Assembly: GCA_031181145.1 (NCBI GenBank)
Contig: JAPSLB010000005.1
Coordinates: forward strand, 1 to 64,000
DNA length: 64,000 nt
Source of the DNA: Microvirga sp.
GTDB lineage: Bacteria; Pseudomonadota; Alphaproteobacteria; Rhizobiales; Beijerinckiaceae
Direction: 5' to 3'
Part shown: positions 18,011 through 26,790 of the stretch, piece after piece
Numbering within the stretch: the first letter of the stretch is position 1
How the letters are laid out: every line of letters begins with the position of its first letter
Notes under the pieces: model-generated
What the model saw: only the letters and a program-made list of their open reading frames with translations
Told to the model about the DNA's origin: nothing
The model's database searches: none
Position numbers and translations under genes: made by a program

Positions 18011-18142
18011 CGGTCCCTTGCCAGATGCAAGCGCTTTGAGTGAGGCGCGGCGCGGGAACCGTCAAGTCGTCCGAGCCGCAAAGAGGCAACCGACAGCGTT
18101 CATGCCGTCAGCGCGGGTGGTCTCGGAGAAGGGGGAGTAAGG

Positions 18143-18172
18143 CGGTGCGGCTGAAAGGTTTCAGCCGCACCG
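18143..18172 (-). terminator. strong hairpin between rplT and pheS
   Basis: CGGTGCGGCTGAAA/TTTCAGCCGCACCG forms a 14-bp perfect inverted repeat 17 bp after the rplT stop on the minus strand. It is followed by CCTTACTCCCCCTTCTC, with no uninterrupted T-tract, so it may be a weak terminator, an mRNA stabiliser or an attenuator that lowers pheST expression relative to the ribosomal proteins. Confidence 0.6.
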
Positions 18173-18188
18173 AAGCCGAAGCCTATCC

Positions 18189-18557
18189 TCAGGCGGCCTG
18201 CTGCGGCAGGGCGGCCTTGGCGCGCTCCACGTAAGCGGCGAAAGCCGCCGGCTCGTGGATGGCCAGTTCGGACAGGACCTTGCGATCGACCTCGATCCCA
18301 GCCTTGCCGAGACCGTCGATAAATCGGGAATAGGTCAGGCCATGCAGGCGGACCGCAGCGTTGAGGCGCTGGATCCAGAGAGCGCGGAAGGTACGCTTCT
18401 TGTTGCGACGGTCGCGAGTGGCATACTGCATGCTCTTCTCGACCGCCTGCTTGGCGATGCGGATGGTGTTCTTGCGGCGGCCGTAGAAGCCTTTGGCAGC
18501 CTTGAGAACCTTCTTGTGCTTGGCGTGGGCGGTAACGCCCCGTTTGACGCGGGCCAT
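18189..18557 (-). CDS. rplT: 50S ribosomal protein L20
   Basis: A 122-residue basic protein starting [16 protein letters not shown], the standard L20 N-terminus that threads into 23S rRNA and is needed early in 50S assembly. Length matches the family. It follows rpmI by 42 bp in the conserved infC-rpmI-rplT order; L20 represses this operon in several bacteria, but I cannot show a binding site here. Confidence 0.99.
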   Translation of the reverse strand: MARVKRGVTAHAKHKKVLKAAKGFYGRRKNTIRIAKQAVEKSMQYATRDRRNKKRTFRALWIQRLNAAVRLHGLTYSRFIDGLGKAGIEVDRKVLSELAIHEPAAFAAYVERAKAALPQQAA

Positions 18558-18599
18558 GGGAAAACTCCTTCAAAATCCGGGATGTGGGGGAAGACCGCC

Positions 18600-18800
18600 T
18601 TAGCCGTTCGGCAGGAAGTACTTCTTCACGTTGTAGGCGTCGCCCTCGAACAGCGTCGTGGTGCCGCGCAGATTGCGGATCTGCTTGTTGGTCCGCTTGA
18701 TCATCCCGTGGCGCTTGCCGGACTGGGCGTAAACGACCTTGCCGGTGCCAGTGATCTTGAAGCGCTTCTTCGCGCCCGACTTCGTCTTCAGCTTGGGCAT
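18600..18800 (-). CDS. rpmI: 50S ribosomal protein L35
   Basis: A 66-residue L35 starting [20 protein letters not shown] with the full family length, ending at the typical FLPNG. It is preceded by AGGAGAGCC about 6 bp from the ATG on the minus strand. It lies 201 bp downstream of infC; that gap holds an imperfect hairpin (18952-18976) and no gene. Confidence 0.99.
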   Translation of the reverse strand: MPKLKTKSGAKKRFKITGTGKVVYAQSGKRHGMIKRTNKQIRNLRGTTTLFEGDAYNVKKYFLPNG

Positions 18801-18951
18801 TTGGCTCTCCTTTGGTCAGGCGTCCGGAGCGGCGAAACCGCCCTTTCGGCCCATTCATTGCTGCTGTGAGCAAAACGAACCGCCACGGCAGCCCTAACAG
18901 CCGGGCGGTTCGATGAAGGGCGGCTTATGGCAGAAGCCGGCCCGAAAAGCA

Positions 18952-18976
18952 ATGGCCGCCGGACTCCGGTGGCCAT
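18952..18976 (-). terminator. imperfect hairpin downstream of infC
   Basis: ATGGCCGCCGG/CCGGTGGCCAT pair with one G-T wobble across a 3-nt loop, 25 bp after the infC stop on the minus strand. There is no T-tract. It may be the operon's internal processing or control site ahead of rpmI; the role is inferred only from position. Confidence 0.4.
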
Positions 18977-19001
18977 GAATTCCGTCTGCAACCAGAATCC
19001 T

Positions 19002-19544
19002 TTAGCGGGGCGCCAGCACCATGACCACCTGGCGGCCTTCGAAGTTGGGCTCCTGCTCGACCTTGGCGAGGTCGCCCACATCGGCCTTCACGCGTTCGAG
19101 GACTTTCAGGCCCAGATCCTGGTGCGCCATCTCGCGTCCGCGGAAGCGCAGGGTGATCTTCACCTTGTTGCCCTCCTCGAAGAAGCCCTTCATGGCCTTC
19201 ATCTTGACGTCGTAATCGTGATCGTCGATGCCCGGGCGCAGCTTGATCTCCTTGACCTCGACGGTCTTCTGCTTCTTGCGCGCCTCGGCGGCCTTCTTCT
19301 GTTCCAGGAAGCGGAATTTGCCGTAGTCGAGGATCTTGCAGACCGGGGGAGACGCGTTCGGCGAGATTTCCACCAGGTCGAGGCCGGCATCTTCCGCGAT
19401 GCGCAACGCATCGAAGAAAGGCATCACGCCCCGGTTCTGCCCGGTATCGTCGATCAGCTGAACTTCACGAACTCCGCGAATATCTCGGTTGGCGCGCGGG
19501 CCTTCTTTCTGCGGCACCGGCAAGGGTCTCATTGGACGGCGAAT
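19002..19544 (-). CDS. infC: translation initiation factor IF-3, probable AUU start
   Basis: IF-3 binds the 30S subunit and rejects non-canonical initiation. The ORF track starts at ATG 19532, but that codon is about 21 bp from the only good Shine-Dalgarno (AGGAG). Reading the same frame upstream gives ATT-CGC-CGT-CCA-ATG, with ATT at 19544 placed 9 bp after AGGAG, and an in-frame TGA two codons before it. The resulting IRRPMRP N-terminus matches the usual alphaproteobacterial form. The E. coli infC gene also starts with AUU, which lets IF-3 repress its own synthesis. The product is 180 residues with the N-domain ([12 protein letters not shown]), linker helix and C-domain ([10 protein letters not shown]). 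Confidence 0.93.
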   Translation of the reverse strand: MRRPMRPLPVPQKEGPRANRDIRGVREVQLIDDTGQNRGVMPFFDALRIAEDAGLDLVEISPNASPPVCKILDYGKFRFLEQKKAAEARKKQKTVEVKEIKLRPGIDDHDYDVKMKAMKGFFEEGNKVKITLRFRGREMAHQDLGLKVLERVKADVGDLAKVEQEPNFEGRQVVMVLAPR

Positions 19545-19634
19545 GGCTCATATCTCCTGTTTAAGGGCTCAGTCGAGGGAGGAGACTTGCTCGAAAGCCT
19601 CCGCAGCATGCTCAACATTGCCGAGAATAATCCG

Positions 19635-19663
19635 ACATTTCGCGCAAAATGGCGGGAAGTCAA
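19635..19663 (-). promoter_or_regulatory. candidate promoter of the infC operon
   Basis: On the minus strand TTGACT (19658-19663) and AAATGT (19635-19640) are separated by 17 bp, about 90 bp upstream of the infC start. The -35 is good, the -10 poor. It overlaps the stop of the glycosyltransferase gene, so the infC operon may also receive readthrough from that gene. Confidence 0.35.
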
Positions 19664-20904
19664 CTTGTTCTGTGGGCTGACCAGCTATCCAGAAGGGCGG
19701 AATACACATTCAGCGTGCTCGAAACCATCCGGTCGAGGGAAAAGTGGCGCTCCACATGGCCCCTCGCCCGACTGCCTAGGGCGATTCTGGCGCTGGCGCC
19801 CAGGTCCAGGGCGGCACCCACCGCCTCCGCGAGCGCGTCGGCGTCGCCTGCCGGGACCCGCCAGCCCGTGCGCTCCTGCGGCGGCACCGCAGGCGGCGCG
19901 AGCACCGTCTCCGGCACGGCCCCCAGATCCGAGACCACCACGGGCGTGCCCATGGCCTGCGCCTCCACCGCCGAGCGGCCGAAGGCCTCGGGTTCCGTCG
20001 AGGGCACCGTCACCACCGCCGCCGCCAGGAAGGCCGCCGGCATATCGGCGCAATGGCCGACCCGGCGCACGATCTTCTTGAGCTTCCTGGCCTCGATGAG
20101 GCTCTCCAGCTCCTTCACATAGGAATCCCGCCCCTGAGGATCCCCCGCCAGGATGTAGACGACATCCTTCACGCCTGCGGCGCGAAGCTTGGCGGCGGCC
20201 TCGACGAGGACCTTTTGCCCCTTCCAGCCCGTCAGCCGGGCGGCGAGCAGCACCACCCGCTCGTGAGGCGCCACGTCCCAAGCCTTCCTCAAAGCCTCGA
20301 TCCGCTCCGGCGCCACGGCGGAAGGCGAGAACTTCTGGAAATCCGTTCCCCGGTAGATCACTCCGATCCGGTCGGCGGCCTGAGGATAGTGGGAGCGGAT
20401 CAGGTTGCTCGTGTATTGCGAGTTCGCGATGATCACGTCGCCCCGGGCCATGACCGAGTTGTAGAGCACCTTCACCGAGGAGCGGCCTGAATAGCTTCCG
20501 TGATAGGTGGTCACGAAGGGAATGTTGAGGCTGCGCGCAGCCCCTAAAGCCACCCAGGCGGGAGCCCGGGATCGGGCATGGACCAGGGATACGCCCTCCC
20601 TGTGGCAGATCCTGGCGAGCTTGCGCACGTTGAGCAGCATGGAGAATGGGTTCTTCGTCGCCGCTGGGAAGGGAATCCAGATGCCGCCCTTGGCCTGGAG
20701 CTCGCCCACGAGCCGACCGCCCTCGGTCGCCACCAGCGCCCGTGCGCCCGCATGGACCAGGCCCTCGGCGATGTCCACGGTGGTACGCTCCGCCCCGCCG
20801 GCCTCGAGCTCCGGAATGATCTGGAGGATGGTCCGGCCTGCCAGGGGATGAATGTTGGATGACGGGAAAGACGCTCCTCCGCCGGGTCGCGCTGAAAAAC
20901 TCAC
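19660..20904 (-). CDS. GT4 family glycosyltransferase
   Basis: A 414-residue GT-B fold enzyme. The N-terminal acceptor domain contains PELEAGGAERTT, and the C-terminal nucleotide-sugar domain contains RLTGWKGQ and the retaining-enzyme motif EPEAFGRSAVEAQAMG (E-X7-E). There is no signal peptide; such enzymes act on the cytoplasmic face of the inner membrane on lipid-linked or envelope glycans. No other envelope-polysaccharide gene is nearby, so donor and acceptor are unknown. It is divergent from the hydrolase gene at 20983 and lies 115 bp upstream of infC. Confidence 0.88.
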   Translation of the reverse strand: MSFSARPGGGASFPSSNIHPLAGRTILQIIPELEAGGAERTTVDIAEGLVHAGARALVATEGGRLVGELQAKGGIWIPFPAATKNPFSMLLNVRKLARICHREGVSLVHARSRAPAWVALGAARSLNIPFVTTYHGSYSGRSSVKVLYNSVMARGDVIIANSQYTSNLIRSHYPQAADRIGVIYRGTDFQKFSPSAVAPERIEALRKAWDVAPHERVVLLAARLTGWKGQKVLVEAAAKLRAAGVKDVVYILAGDPQGRDSYVKELESLIEARKLKKIVRRVGHCADMPAAFLAAAVVTVPSTEPEAFGRSAVEAQAMGTPVVVSDLGAVPETVLAPPAVPPQERTGWRVPAGDADALAEAVGAALDLGASARIALGSRARGHVERHFSLDRMVSSTLNVYSALLDSWSAHRTS

Positions 20905-20982
20905 CGATGCAAGAGCCTTCTCGAAGTGGTTGACAGAATCGCTTCAAACCCTTGCTTCAAAGCAGTTGAGGACAGGTTAACC

Positions 20983-21744
20983 ATGCAGCATAGCGTCACA
21001 GTCGGGTCGGGCGCCGAGGAGCGCCGGATCGCCGTGCTCCATCGCGAGGGCAAGGGGCCGCCGGTGGTCTGGATCGGCGGCTTCAAGTCCGACATGCGGG
21101 CCACCAAGGCGAGCACCATCGATTCCTGGGCCGAAGGCCGAGGCCGCGCCTGCCTGCGCTTCGACTACAGTGGCCACGGCGAATCGGGCGGCGCTTTCGA
21201 AGAAGGCTCCATCTCCCGCTGGCTGGAGGAGGCGCTTGCCGTCATGGAGCGGTTCCTCGAGGAGCGCCCCATCCTCGTGGGCTCCTCCATGGGCGGCTGG
21301 ATCTCCCTCCTCGCCGCGCGCCATCTCATGGACAGGCGCCCCGCCCTCGCGCCCACCGGCATCGTGCTCATCGCACCCGCCACCGACATGACGGAAGCGC
21401 TGATGTGGAACCGGTTTCCGGACGACATCAGGCGGACGGTCGCGGAGACGGGCGTTTATTACCGCCCGTCCGCCTATTCGGAAGATCCCTATCCCATCAC
21501 GAGAAAGCTGATCGAAGACGGGCGCCGCCACCTGCTCCTCGGCAAGCCGATCCAGACCGGCTGCCCCGTTCATATCCTGCAGGGCATGGAGGACCCGGAC
21601 GTGCCATGGGGCCATGCGCTGGAACTGATGGAGCACCTTCCAGGAGACAGCGTCTCGCTGACGCTCATCAAGGACGGCGACCATCGCCTCTCGCGGGACG
21701 AGGATCTGGAGCGTCTGATCGGAGCGATCGAGGCGATTGCCTGA
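20983..21744 (+). CDS. alpha/beta hydrolase
   Basis: A 253-residue cytoplasmic serine hydrolase. The oxyanion-side block VVWIGGFKSDM precedes FDYSGHGESGG, the nucleophile elbow is GSSMGGW (S102), the acid is probably in GMEDPDVPW and the His in DGDHRLS. I start at ATG 20983, preceded by GAGGACAGG, rather than at 20926, whose 19 extra residues are not conserved-looking. Sequence style resembles the palmitoyl-thioesterase/dienelactone-hydrolase-like group; the substrate is not deducible. Confidence 0.88.
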   Translation: MQHSVTVGSGAEERRIAVLHREGKGPPVVWIGGFKSDMRATKASTIDSWAEGRGRACLRFDYSGHGESGGAFEEGSISRWLEEALAVMERFLEERPILVGSSMGGWISLLAARHLMDRRPALAPTGIVLIAPATDMTEALMWNRFPDDIRRTVAETGVYYRPSAYSEDPYPITRKLIEDGRRHLLLGKPIQTGCPVHILQGMEDPDVPWGHALELMEHLPGDSVSLTLIKDGDHRLSRDEDLERLIGAIEAIA

Positions 21745-21760
21745 AGGCTTGAAGCCTGGT

Positions 21761-21781
21761 CGGGCCGGACCACCCGGCCCG
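21761..21781. terminator. bidirectional hairpin between convergent genes
   Basis: CGGGCCGG/CCGGCCCG, an 8-bp perfect stem with a 5-nt loop, lies between the hydrolase stop (21744) and the DUF1150 stop (21799). It is GC-only and lacks a long T-tract on either side, but its position fits a shared terminator. Confidence 0.5.
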
Positions 21782-21798
21782 CGCTCTTGCACGATCCG

Positions 21799-22065
21799 CT
21801 AGTGCAGGCTCACCGTGGTGAGATCATGGGCCCAGGCATTGGCGACCGCCGCATCGCGGCTGTCGGTCAGCACGATGGGCTCGCCGCTGGCGGAGAGAAG
21901 CGCAAAGAGCTTCACGCCGGGCTGCAGCTTCGGAGCCTGCGGGAAGAGCCGCGCCACATCGTCGGAACGCAGCGGTTTCACATAGGCCATCTCGCCGAGG
22001 CCAAGGGTCGCCAGTTCAGCCACATCCAAGGGCCGACCGGCTGGATTGCTGGTGTTGTGGTTCAT
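21799..22065 (-). CDS. DUF1150 family protein
   Basis: An 88-residue small protein. DUF1150 members are regularly found next to small heat-shock proteins in alphaproteobacteria; the function is unknown. The ORF track extends far upstream through the hsp20 gene; the true start is ATG 22065, 6 bp after AAGGAG (ATG 22071 abuts the ribosome-binding site). The conserved part runs from LATLGLGEMAYVKP to DSRDAAVANAWAHDL. It is 28 bp downstream of hsp20 and surely cotranscribed. Confidence 0.88.
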   Translation of the reverse strand: MNHNTSNPAGRPLDVAELATLGLGEMAYVKPLRSDDVARLFPQAPKLQPGVKLFALLSASGEPIVLTDSRDAAVANAWAHDLTTVSLH

Positions 22066-22093
22066 GGCCATCTCCTTGATGCGGCCGCTGCCG

Positions 22094-22528
22094 TCATGTC
22101 CGGTCCGAGGCGCTGATGTTGATCTTGCGAACGATCCGCTCCGGTTCGGGCCGGACCAGATCGATCGACAACAGGCCATTGGACAGATCCGCACCCAGAA
22201 CCTCCATGCCGTCGACAAGAAGGAAGGTGCGCTGGAACTGACGGGCGGCAATGCCGCGATGAAGGAAGTGCCTGGTCTTGTCGTCGGACTGACGTCCCCG
22301 GATGACGAGTTGATTCTCCTCCAGGGTCACCTCGAGCTGATCCTGGGTGAATCCAGCGACAGCCAGGGTGATGCGCAGACGCTCGGGAGCGTGCTCGGTA
22401 CGAGGCAGACGCTCGATATTGTAGGGAGGATAACCGTCTCCGGCTGCTTTCGCGACACGGTCGAGCGCCTGCTCGATCTCGTCGAAGCCTAACAGAAACG
22501 GATGCCCAAACGGCGACTGACGCGACAT
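22094..22528 (-). CDS. Hsp20/IbpA-type small heat-shock protein
   Basis: A 144-residue alpha-crystallin-domain holdase that binds unfolding proteins. The N-terminus (FLLGFDEIEQALDRV, YPPYNIERL) is the class A rhizobial IbpA type. The crystallin domain covers about 40-130, with ITLAVAGFTQDQLEVTLEENQLVI and AARQFQRTFLL. A DUF1150 gene follows. Expression is expected to be heat-controlled in this family (sigma-32 and/or a ROSE-type leader). The 248-bp upstream gap has a CTTGAT...CATATT pair, but I cannot establish a promoter or a ROSE element. Confidence 0.95.
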   Translation of the reverse strand: MSRQSPFGHPFLLGFDEIEQALDRVAKAAGDGYPPYNIERLPRTEHAPERLRITLAVAGFTQDQLEVTLEENQLVIRGRQSDDKTRHFLHRGIAARQFQRTFLLVDGMEVLGADLSNGLLSIDLVRPEPERIVRKINISASDRT

Positions 22529-22677
22529 GTTCGAAGCCCAAGGTTTAGAGGCACTTCGGTTGATTGTGAGCCCGCTCCTGCGGCACTCACGCAGCCCTCA
22601 TCGAGCCGCTGCGGGCAATATGGATATGGTTCCCGAGCGGATCAAGACCCCTGCCAGGCCTCCCGGTAAGGGAGCAA

Positions 22678-22708
22678 GGGTAGGGTAAACGCACCTCCTT
22701 CCCTACCC
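22678..22708. other. inverted repeat in the hsp20/methyltransferase divergent intergenic region
   Basis: GGGTAGGG (22678-22685) and CCCTACCC (22701-22708) form an 8-bp perfect inverted repeat with a 15-nt loop inside the 248-bp region between the divergent hsp20 and methyltransferase genes. It could be an operator or leader hairpin. Nothing else beyond possible promoters is visible in this gap. Confidence 0.35.
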
Positions 22709-22776
22709 CGCAAGATAGGCCGCCCGGCAACCTAGTCTGGCGTATGATCGGGCCATCGCCTCACAGGAGCAATGGC

Positions 22777-23577
22777 ATGGCCGAGAAATTGCAGCCCCGC
22801 TGGGCCAGCGGCGATCTCTACGAACCCTATGTCGGACGTTGGAGTCGCCTGGTGGCCCGGGAATTCCTCGCCTGGCTGGATGCGCCGCCCGGCCTCGATT
22901 GGCTCGATGTGGGCTGCGGCACGGGTGCCCTGATGGAAGCGATCTCCGAACGATGCGCGCCCAAGCGCCTCGCCGGCATCGACTCCTCCGAGGGGTTTCT
23001 CGATTTTGCCCGTCACCGCCTCGGGAGCGAAGCCGTCGAACTGCGGCAGGCCGACGCCCGGAGCCTGCCCTTTGCCGCCTCGGAATTCGACCGGATCGCC
23101 TCCGGCCTCGTGCTGAACTTCGTCGCCGACAAGGAACGCGCAGCTGCGGAGATGGCGCGCGTGGCACGATCGGGCGGCGAGGTGGCGCTCTATGTCTGGG
23201 ACTACACGGGCGGGATGGAGCTGATGCGCCGGTTCTGGGACGCGGCTGCGGACCTGGACCCGCATGCGCGGGAGCTTCAGGACACATGGCACGCGGCCTT
23301 CTGCCAGCCGGAGCCGCTTTACCGTCTCCTGGAGAAGGTGGGGCTCACCCGGATCGAGGTCCGCGCCATCGATGTGCCAACGGTTTTCCGCGACTTCGAC
23401 GATTACTGGAACCCGTTCCTTGGAGGGCAGTCGCCCGCTCCTGCCTATTGCATGGCCTTGAGCGAGGAGGACCGCGCCACCCTCCGCGAAAGGTTGCGTG
23501 AGACGCTCCCCACGCAGCCGGACGGCAGCATCCATCTGACGGCCCGCGCTTGGGCCGTTCGGGGCCGCAAACGCTAG
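22777..23577 (+). CDS. class I SAM-dependent methyltransferase
   Basis: A 266-residue protein with a Rossmann-like methyltransferase fold: motif I LDVGCGTGAL, the acidic loop after GIDSSEGF, QADARSLPF (motif II region) and FDRIASGLVLNF (motif III). This is the UbiE/Methyltransf_11 style, but the acceptor is unknown. ATG 22777 has AGGAG 7 bp upstream; the ORF-track start at 22744 lacks one. It is a monocistronic gene convergent with argH, whose stop lies 6 bp away. Confidence 0.87.
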   Translation: MAEKLQPRWASGDLYEPYVGRWSRLVAREFLAWLDAPPGLDWLDVGCGTGALMEAISERCAPKRLAGIDSSEGFLDFARHRLGSEAVELRQADARSLPFAASEFDRIASGLVLNFVADKERAAAEMARVARSGGEVALYVWDYTGGMELMRRFWDAAADLDPHARELQDTWHAAFCQPEPLYRLLEKVGLTRIEVRAIDVPTVFRDFDDYWNPFLGGQSPAPAYCMALSEEDRATLRERLRETLPTQPDGSIHLTARAWAVRGRKR

Positions 23578-23583
23578 CTTTCC

Positions 23584-24984
23584 TCAGACCTGGCCGCGCC
23601 ACCAGGCGACCTGCTCGGCCACCCGGACAGGCGAGGTGCCGCCAAAGCTCGTGCGGGAGCGCACGGAATTCTCGACCCCCAGCACCTCGTAGATGCCCTC
23701 GTGGATGCGCGGCTCGACGGTCTGCATGACCTCCAGCGGCAGCTCCTCGAGACTGCAGCCGCGGTTCTCGGCCTCGGAGACGATCCGGCCCGTCACATGG
23801 TGGGCATCGCGGAACGGGATGTTGAGGCTGCGCACGAGCCAATCGGCAAGGTCCGTCGCCGTGGAGAAGCCGGCCCCCGCCACCGCCGCCATGCGCTCCG
23901 GCACGGGCTCGAGGTCCTGGATCATGCCGGTGGTAGCGGCGAGCACGATCTCGAGAGTGTCGGCCGCGTCGAAGAGCGGCTCCTTGTCCTCCTGCGTATC
24001 CTTCGCATAGGCGAGCGGCAGGCCTTTCATGACCGTGAGCAGCGAAACCAGGGAGCCGATCACGCGGCCGGTCTTGCCGCGCACGAGTTCCGCAGCGTCG
24101 GGATTGCGCTTCTGCGGCATCATGCTGGAGCCGGTGGTCCAGCGGTCGGGTAGCTTCACGAAGCCGAAGGGAGCCGACATCCAGATGATGATCTCTTCCG
24201 CCAGGCGCGAAAGATGCATGGCGCAGATCGAGGCGGCGGCCATGAATTCCAGCAGGCTGTCGCGGTCGGACACCGTATCGAGGGAATTGCGGGTGGGCCC
24301 GTCGAACCCCAGGGCCTGCGCCGTCATGTGCCGGTCGATCGGGAAGGACGTGCCGGCCAGCGCGCCCGCGCCGAGCGGGCATTCGTTCAGACGCTTGCGG
24401 GAATCGCGGAAGCGGCTGCGGTCGCGGCCGAACATCTCCACATAGGCCATGAGATGGTGCCCGAAGGTTACCGGCTGGGCGCTCTGCAGATGGGTGAAGC
24501 CCGGCATCACGGTGGCCGCATGGGCCTCCGCCTTGTCGAGCAGCGCCTCGATCAGGCCGGTGAGCTGCTGATCGGCCCGGTCGTGGGCCTCGCGCACCCA
24601 GAGGCGCGTGTCGGTGGCGACCTGATCGTTGCGGCTGCGGGCCGTGTGGAGGCGCGCCGCGGGATCCCCGACGATCTCGCGCAGGCGGCTCTCGATATTC
24701 ATGTGGATGTCTTCGAGCGCCGTGGAGAAGGTGAATCCGCCGGATTCGATCTCGCTCAGAACCTGCCGCAGCCCCTGATGGATCGCGTCCCGGTCGCTCT
24801 CCGCGATGATCCCCTGCTGCGCCAGCATGGCGCTGTGAGCGATGGAGCCCTGGATGTCCTGGGCGTAGAGGCGCCTGTCGAAATCGATGGACGCGTTGAT
24901 CGCCTCCATGAGGGCGCTCGGAGAGGACGAGAACCGTCCGCCCCACATGATATTGGCACCAGACTTCTTGGCTTCTTCAGACAC
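23584..24984 (-). CDS. argH: argininosuccinate lyase
   Basis: The last step of arginine synthesis: argininosuccinate to arginine plus fumarate. The 466-residue chain of the fumarase/aspartase superfamily carries the signature [11 protein letters not shown] at 285-295 with the catalytic serine, and the histidine in GFTHLQ (H165). Length is typical. It stands alone; other arg genes are not in the window. The 203-bp region upstream is shared with the divergent peptide transporter operon. Confidence 0.98.
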   Translation of the reverse strand: MSEEAKKSGANIMWGGRFSSSPSALMEAINASIDFDRRLYAQDIQGSIAHSAMLAQQGIIAESDRDAIHQGLRQVLSEIESGGFTFSTALEDIHMNIESRLREIVGDPAARLHTARSRNDQVATDTRLWVREAHDRADQQLTGLIEALLDKAEAHAATVMPGFTHLQSAQPVTFGHHLMAYVEMFGRDRSRFRDSRKRLNECPLGAGALAGTSFPIDRHMTAQALGFDGPTRNSLDTVSDRDSLLEFMAAASICAMHLSRLAEEIIIWMSAPFGFVKLPDRWTTGSSMMPQKRNPDAAELVRGKTGRVIGSLVSLLTVMKGLPLAYAKDTQEDKEPLFDAADTLEIVLAATTGMIQDLEPVPERMAAVAGAGFSTATDLADWLVRSLNIPFRDAHHVTGRIVSEAENRGCSLEELPLEVMQTVEPRIHEGIYEVLGVENSVRSRTSFGGTSPVRVAEQVAWWRGQV

Positions 24985-25187
24985 TGTGTTTCACCCGGAA
25001 TTCGCGTTCGTTAAGCCTTTGCCACAGGTCAGCCGCCGAGGCAAAGCCGCAACCGGGCTGCGCCTGCATTAAGCACATTGCGCAATGTTTGCCAGTTTGA
25101 CACCAGTCCCTGGACTCGACAGCGCCTATGTGATTTGCATTCATACGCTCGCACAGGAGCGCATGCCGCGCGCAAGGGAACTGGCCC

Positions 25188-26783
25188 ATGAAAAGACTAA
25201 CGAAATTCCTCCTATCCGCCGCGATGGTCGCCACGATGGCCACCTCGTTCAATGCCGTTCAGGCAGCCACCCCACCGGATACCCTCGTCCAGGCCTGGCA
25301 GATGGACGACATCATCACGCTCGATCCGGCCGAGGTATTCGAGTTCACGGCTTCCGAGATCCTGGGCAATACCTATGAGCGCCTGATTGCCTACGATTAC
25401 AAGGATGTGTCCAAGATCTACGGCGAGGTCGCCGAGTCCTGGACCGTGTCGCCCGATGGCAAGACCTTCACCTTCAAGATCCGCCAGGGCAAGAAATTTG
25501 CCTCCGGCAACCCGCTGACCGCCGAGGACGCCGTCTTCTCGCTCCAGCGCGCCGTCACCCTCGACCTGTCGCCGGCCTTCATTCTCGGCCAGTTCGGCTT
25601 CACGAAGGACAACGTGAAGGACAAGATCAAGCAGACCGGGCCTTACGAGTTCACCATGGAACTCGACAAGGCCTATGCGCCGACTTTCGTCCTGTACTGC
25701 ATGACCTCGAGCGTCGCTTCCATCGTCGACAAGAAGCTCGTGATGCAAAACGAGAAGGATGGCGACCTGGGCTACAACTGGCTCAAGACCAAGTATGCCG
25801 GCTCCGGTCCTTTCACGATCCGCGACTGGAAGGCGAATGAGGTTGTCGTGCTTGAGCGCAACCCGAACTACGACAAGAAGGCTCCGCTCGCCCGCGTGAT
25901 CTACCGCCACATCAAGGAAACGGCGACCCAGCGCCTGATGCTTGAAAAGGGCGACGTCGATATCGCTCGCAACCTGAACCCGGAAGAAATCGAAGCCGTT
26001 TCGAAGAACCCGGACATCAAGGTCGATTCCGGCCCGAAGGGCGGCCTCTGGTATCTCGGCCTGAACCAGAAGAACCCGAATCTGGCAAAGCCCGAGGTGC
26101 GGAAAGCGCTCAAGTATCTTGTCGACTATCAGGCGATTGCCGACACGATCATGAAGCACAAAGGCACTGTCCATCAGGCTTTCCTGCCCAAGGGCTTCCT
26201 CGGCGCTGTCACGGATAACCCGTACAAGCTCGATGTCGCCAAGGCGAAGGAACTGCTCGCACAGGCCGGCCTGAAGGACGGCTTCACCGTGACCATGGAC
26301 ACGCGCTCCACGGCCGACGTCACCGGCACGGCCCAGGCGATCCAGCAGACCTTTGCCCAGGCGGGCGTGAAGCTCGAGATCATCCCTGGCGATGGCAAGC
26401 AGACCCTGACCAAGTACCGTGCCCGTCAGCACGACATCTATATCGGCCGCTGGGGCGCGGACTATCAGGATCCGAACACCAACGCCGATACCTTTGCGGC
26501 TAACGACGACAACGCGGACGACGCCAAGGCGAAGCCGCTGGCATGGCGCAATGCCTGGGATCCGGGCCCGCTCACGGCCAAGACCCGCGCTGCGGTTCTT
26601 GAGACTGATGCCGAGAAGCGCGCTCAAATGTACAAGGAGCTGCAGCAGGCTGTTCTCGACGATGGCCCGTTCGTGATCTACCTGCAGGAAATCGAAGTCG
26701 CCGCTCAACGCAAGAACGTTGAGGGCTTCATCATCGGCCCGTCCTTTGACACCAACAGCGTTGCTCAAGCGAAAAAGAACTAA
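25188..26783 (+). CDS. peptide ABC transporter substrate-binding protein (SBP family 5)
   Basis: A 531-residue periplasmic binding protein with a Sec signal peptide (MKRLTKFLLSAAMVATMATS...VQAATP), starting the five-gene importer operon. Family 5 blocks include LDPAEVFEFTASEIL, KFASGNPLTAEDAVFS and the C-terminal GADYQDPNTNADTFA. This family binds di- and oligopeptides, but also other solutes. The following permeases and ATPases and the downstream dipeptidase make a peptide ligand likely. Confidence 0.94.
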   Translation: MKRLTKFLLSAAMVATMATSFNAVQAATPPDTLVQAWQMDDIITLDPAEVFEFTASEILGNTYERLIAYDYKDVSKIYGEVAESWTVSPDGKTFTFKIRQGKKFASGNPLTAEDAVFSLQRAVTLDLSPAFILGQFGFTKDNVKDKIKQTGPYEFTMELDKAYAPTFVLYCMTSSVASIVDKKLVMQNEKDGDLGYNWLKTKYAGSGPFTIRDWKANEVVVLERNPNYDKKAPLARVIYRHIKETATQRLMLEKGDVDIARNLNPEEIEAVSKNPDIKVDSGPKGGLWYLGLNQKNPNLAKPEVRKALKYLVDYQAIADTIMKHKGTVHQAFLPKGFLGAVTDNPYKLDVAKAKELLAQAGLKDGFTVTMDTRSTADVTGTAQAIQQTFAQAGVKLEIIPGDGKQTLTKYRARQHDIYIGRWGADYQDPNTNADTFAANDDNADDAKAKPLAWRNAWDPGPLTAKTRAAVLETDAEKRAQMYKELQQAVLDDGPFVIYLQEIEVAAQRKNVEGFIIGPSFDTNSVAQAKKN

Positions 26784-26790
26784 TACCTCG

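Noticed and set aside
22617-22646. Sigma-32-like promoter for hsp20 (CTTGAT-18-CATATT on the minus strand)
   Set aside because: The spacing and -10 do not match the alphaproteobacterial heat-shock consensus well enough, and it would give a leader of about 80 nt with no ROSE-like structure that I could identify.
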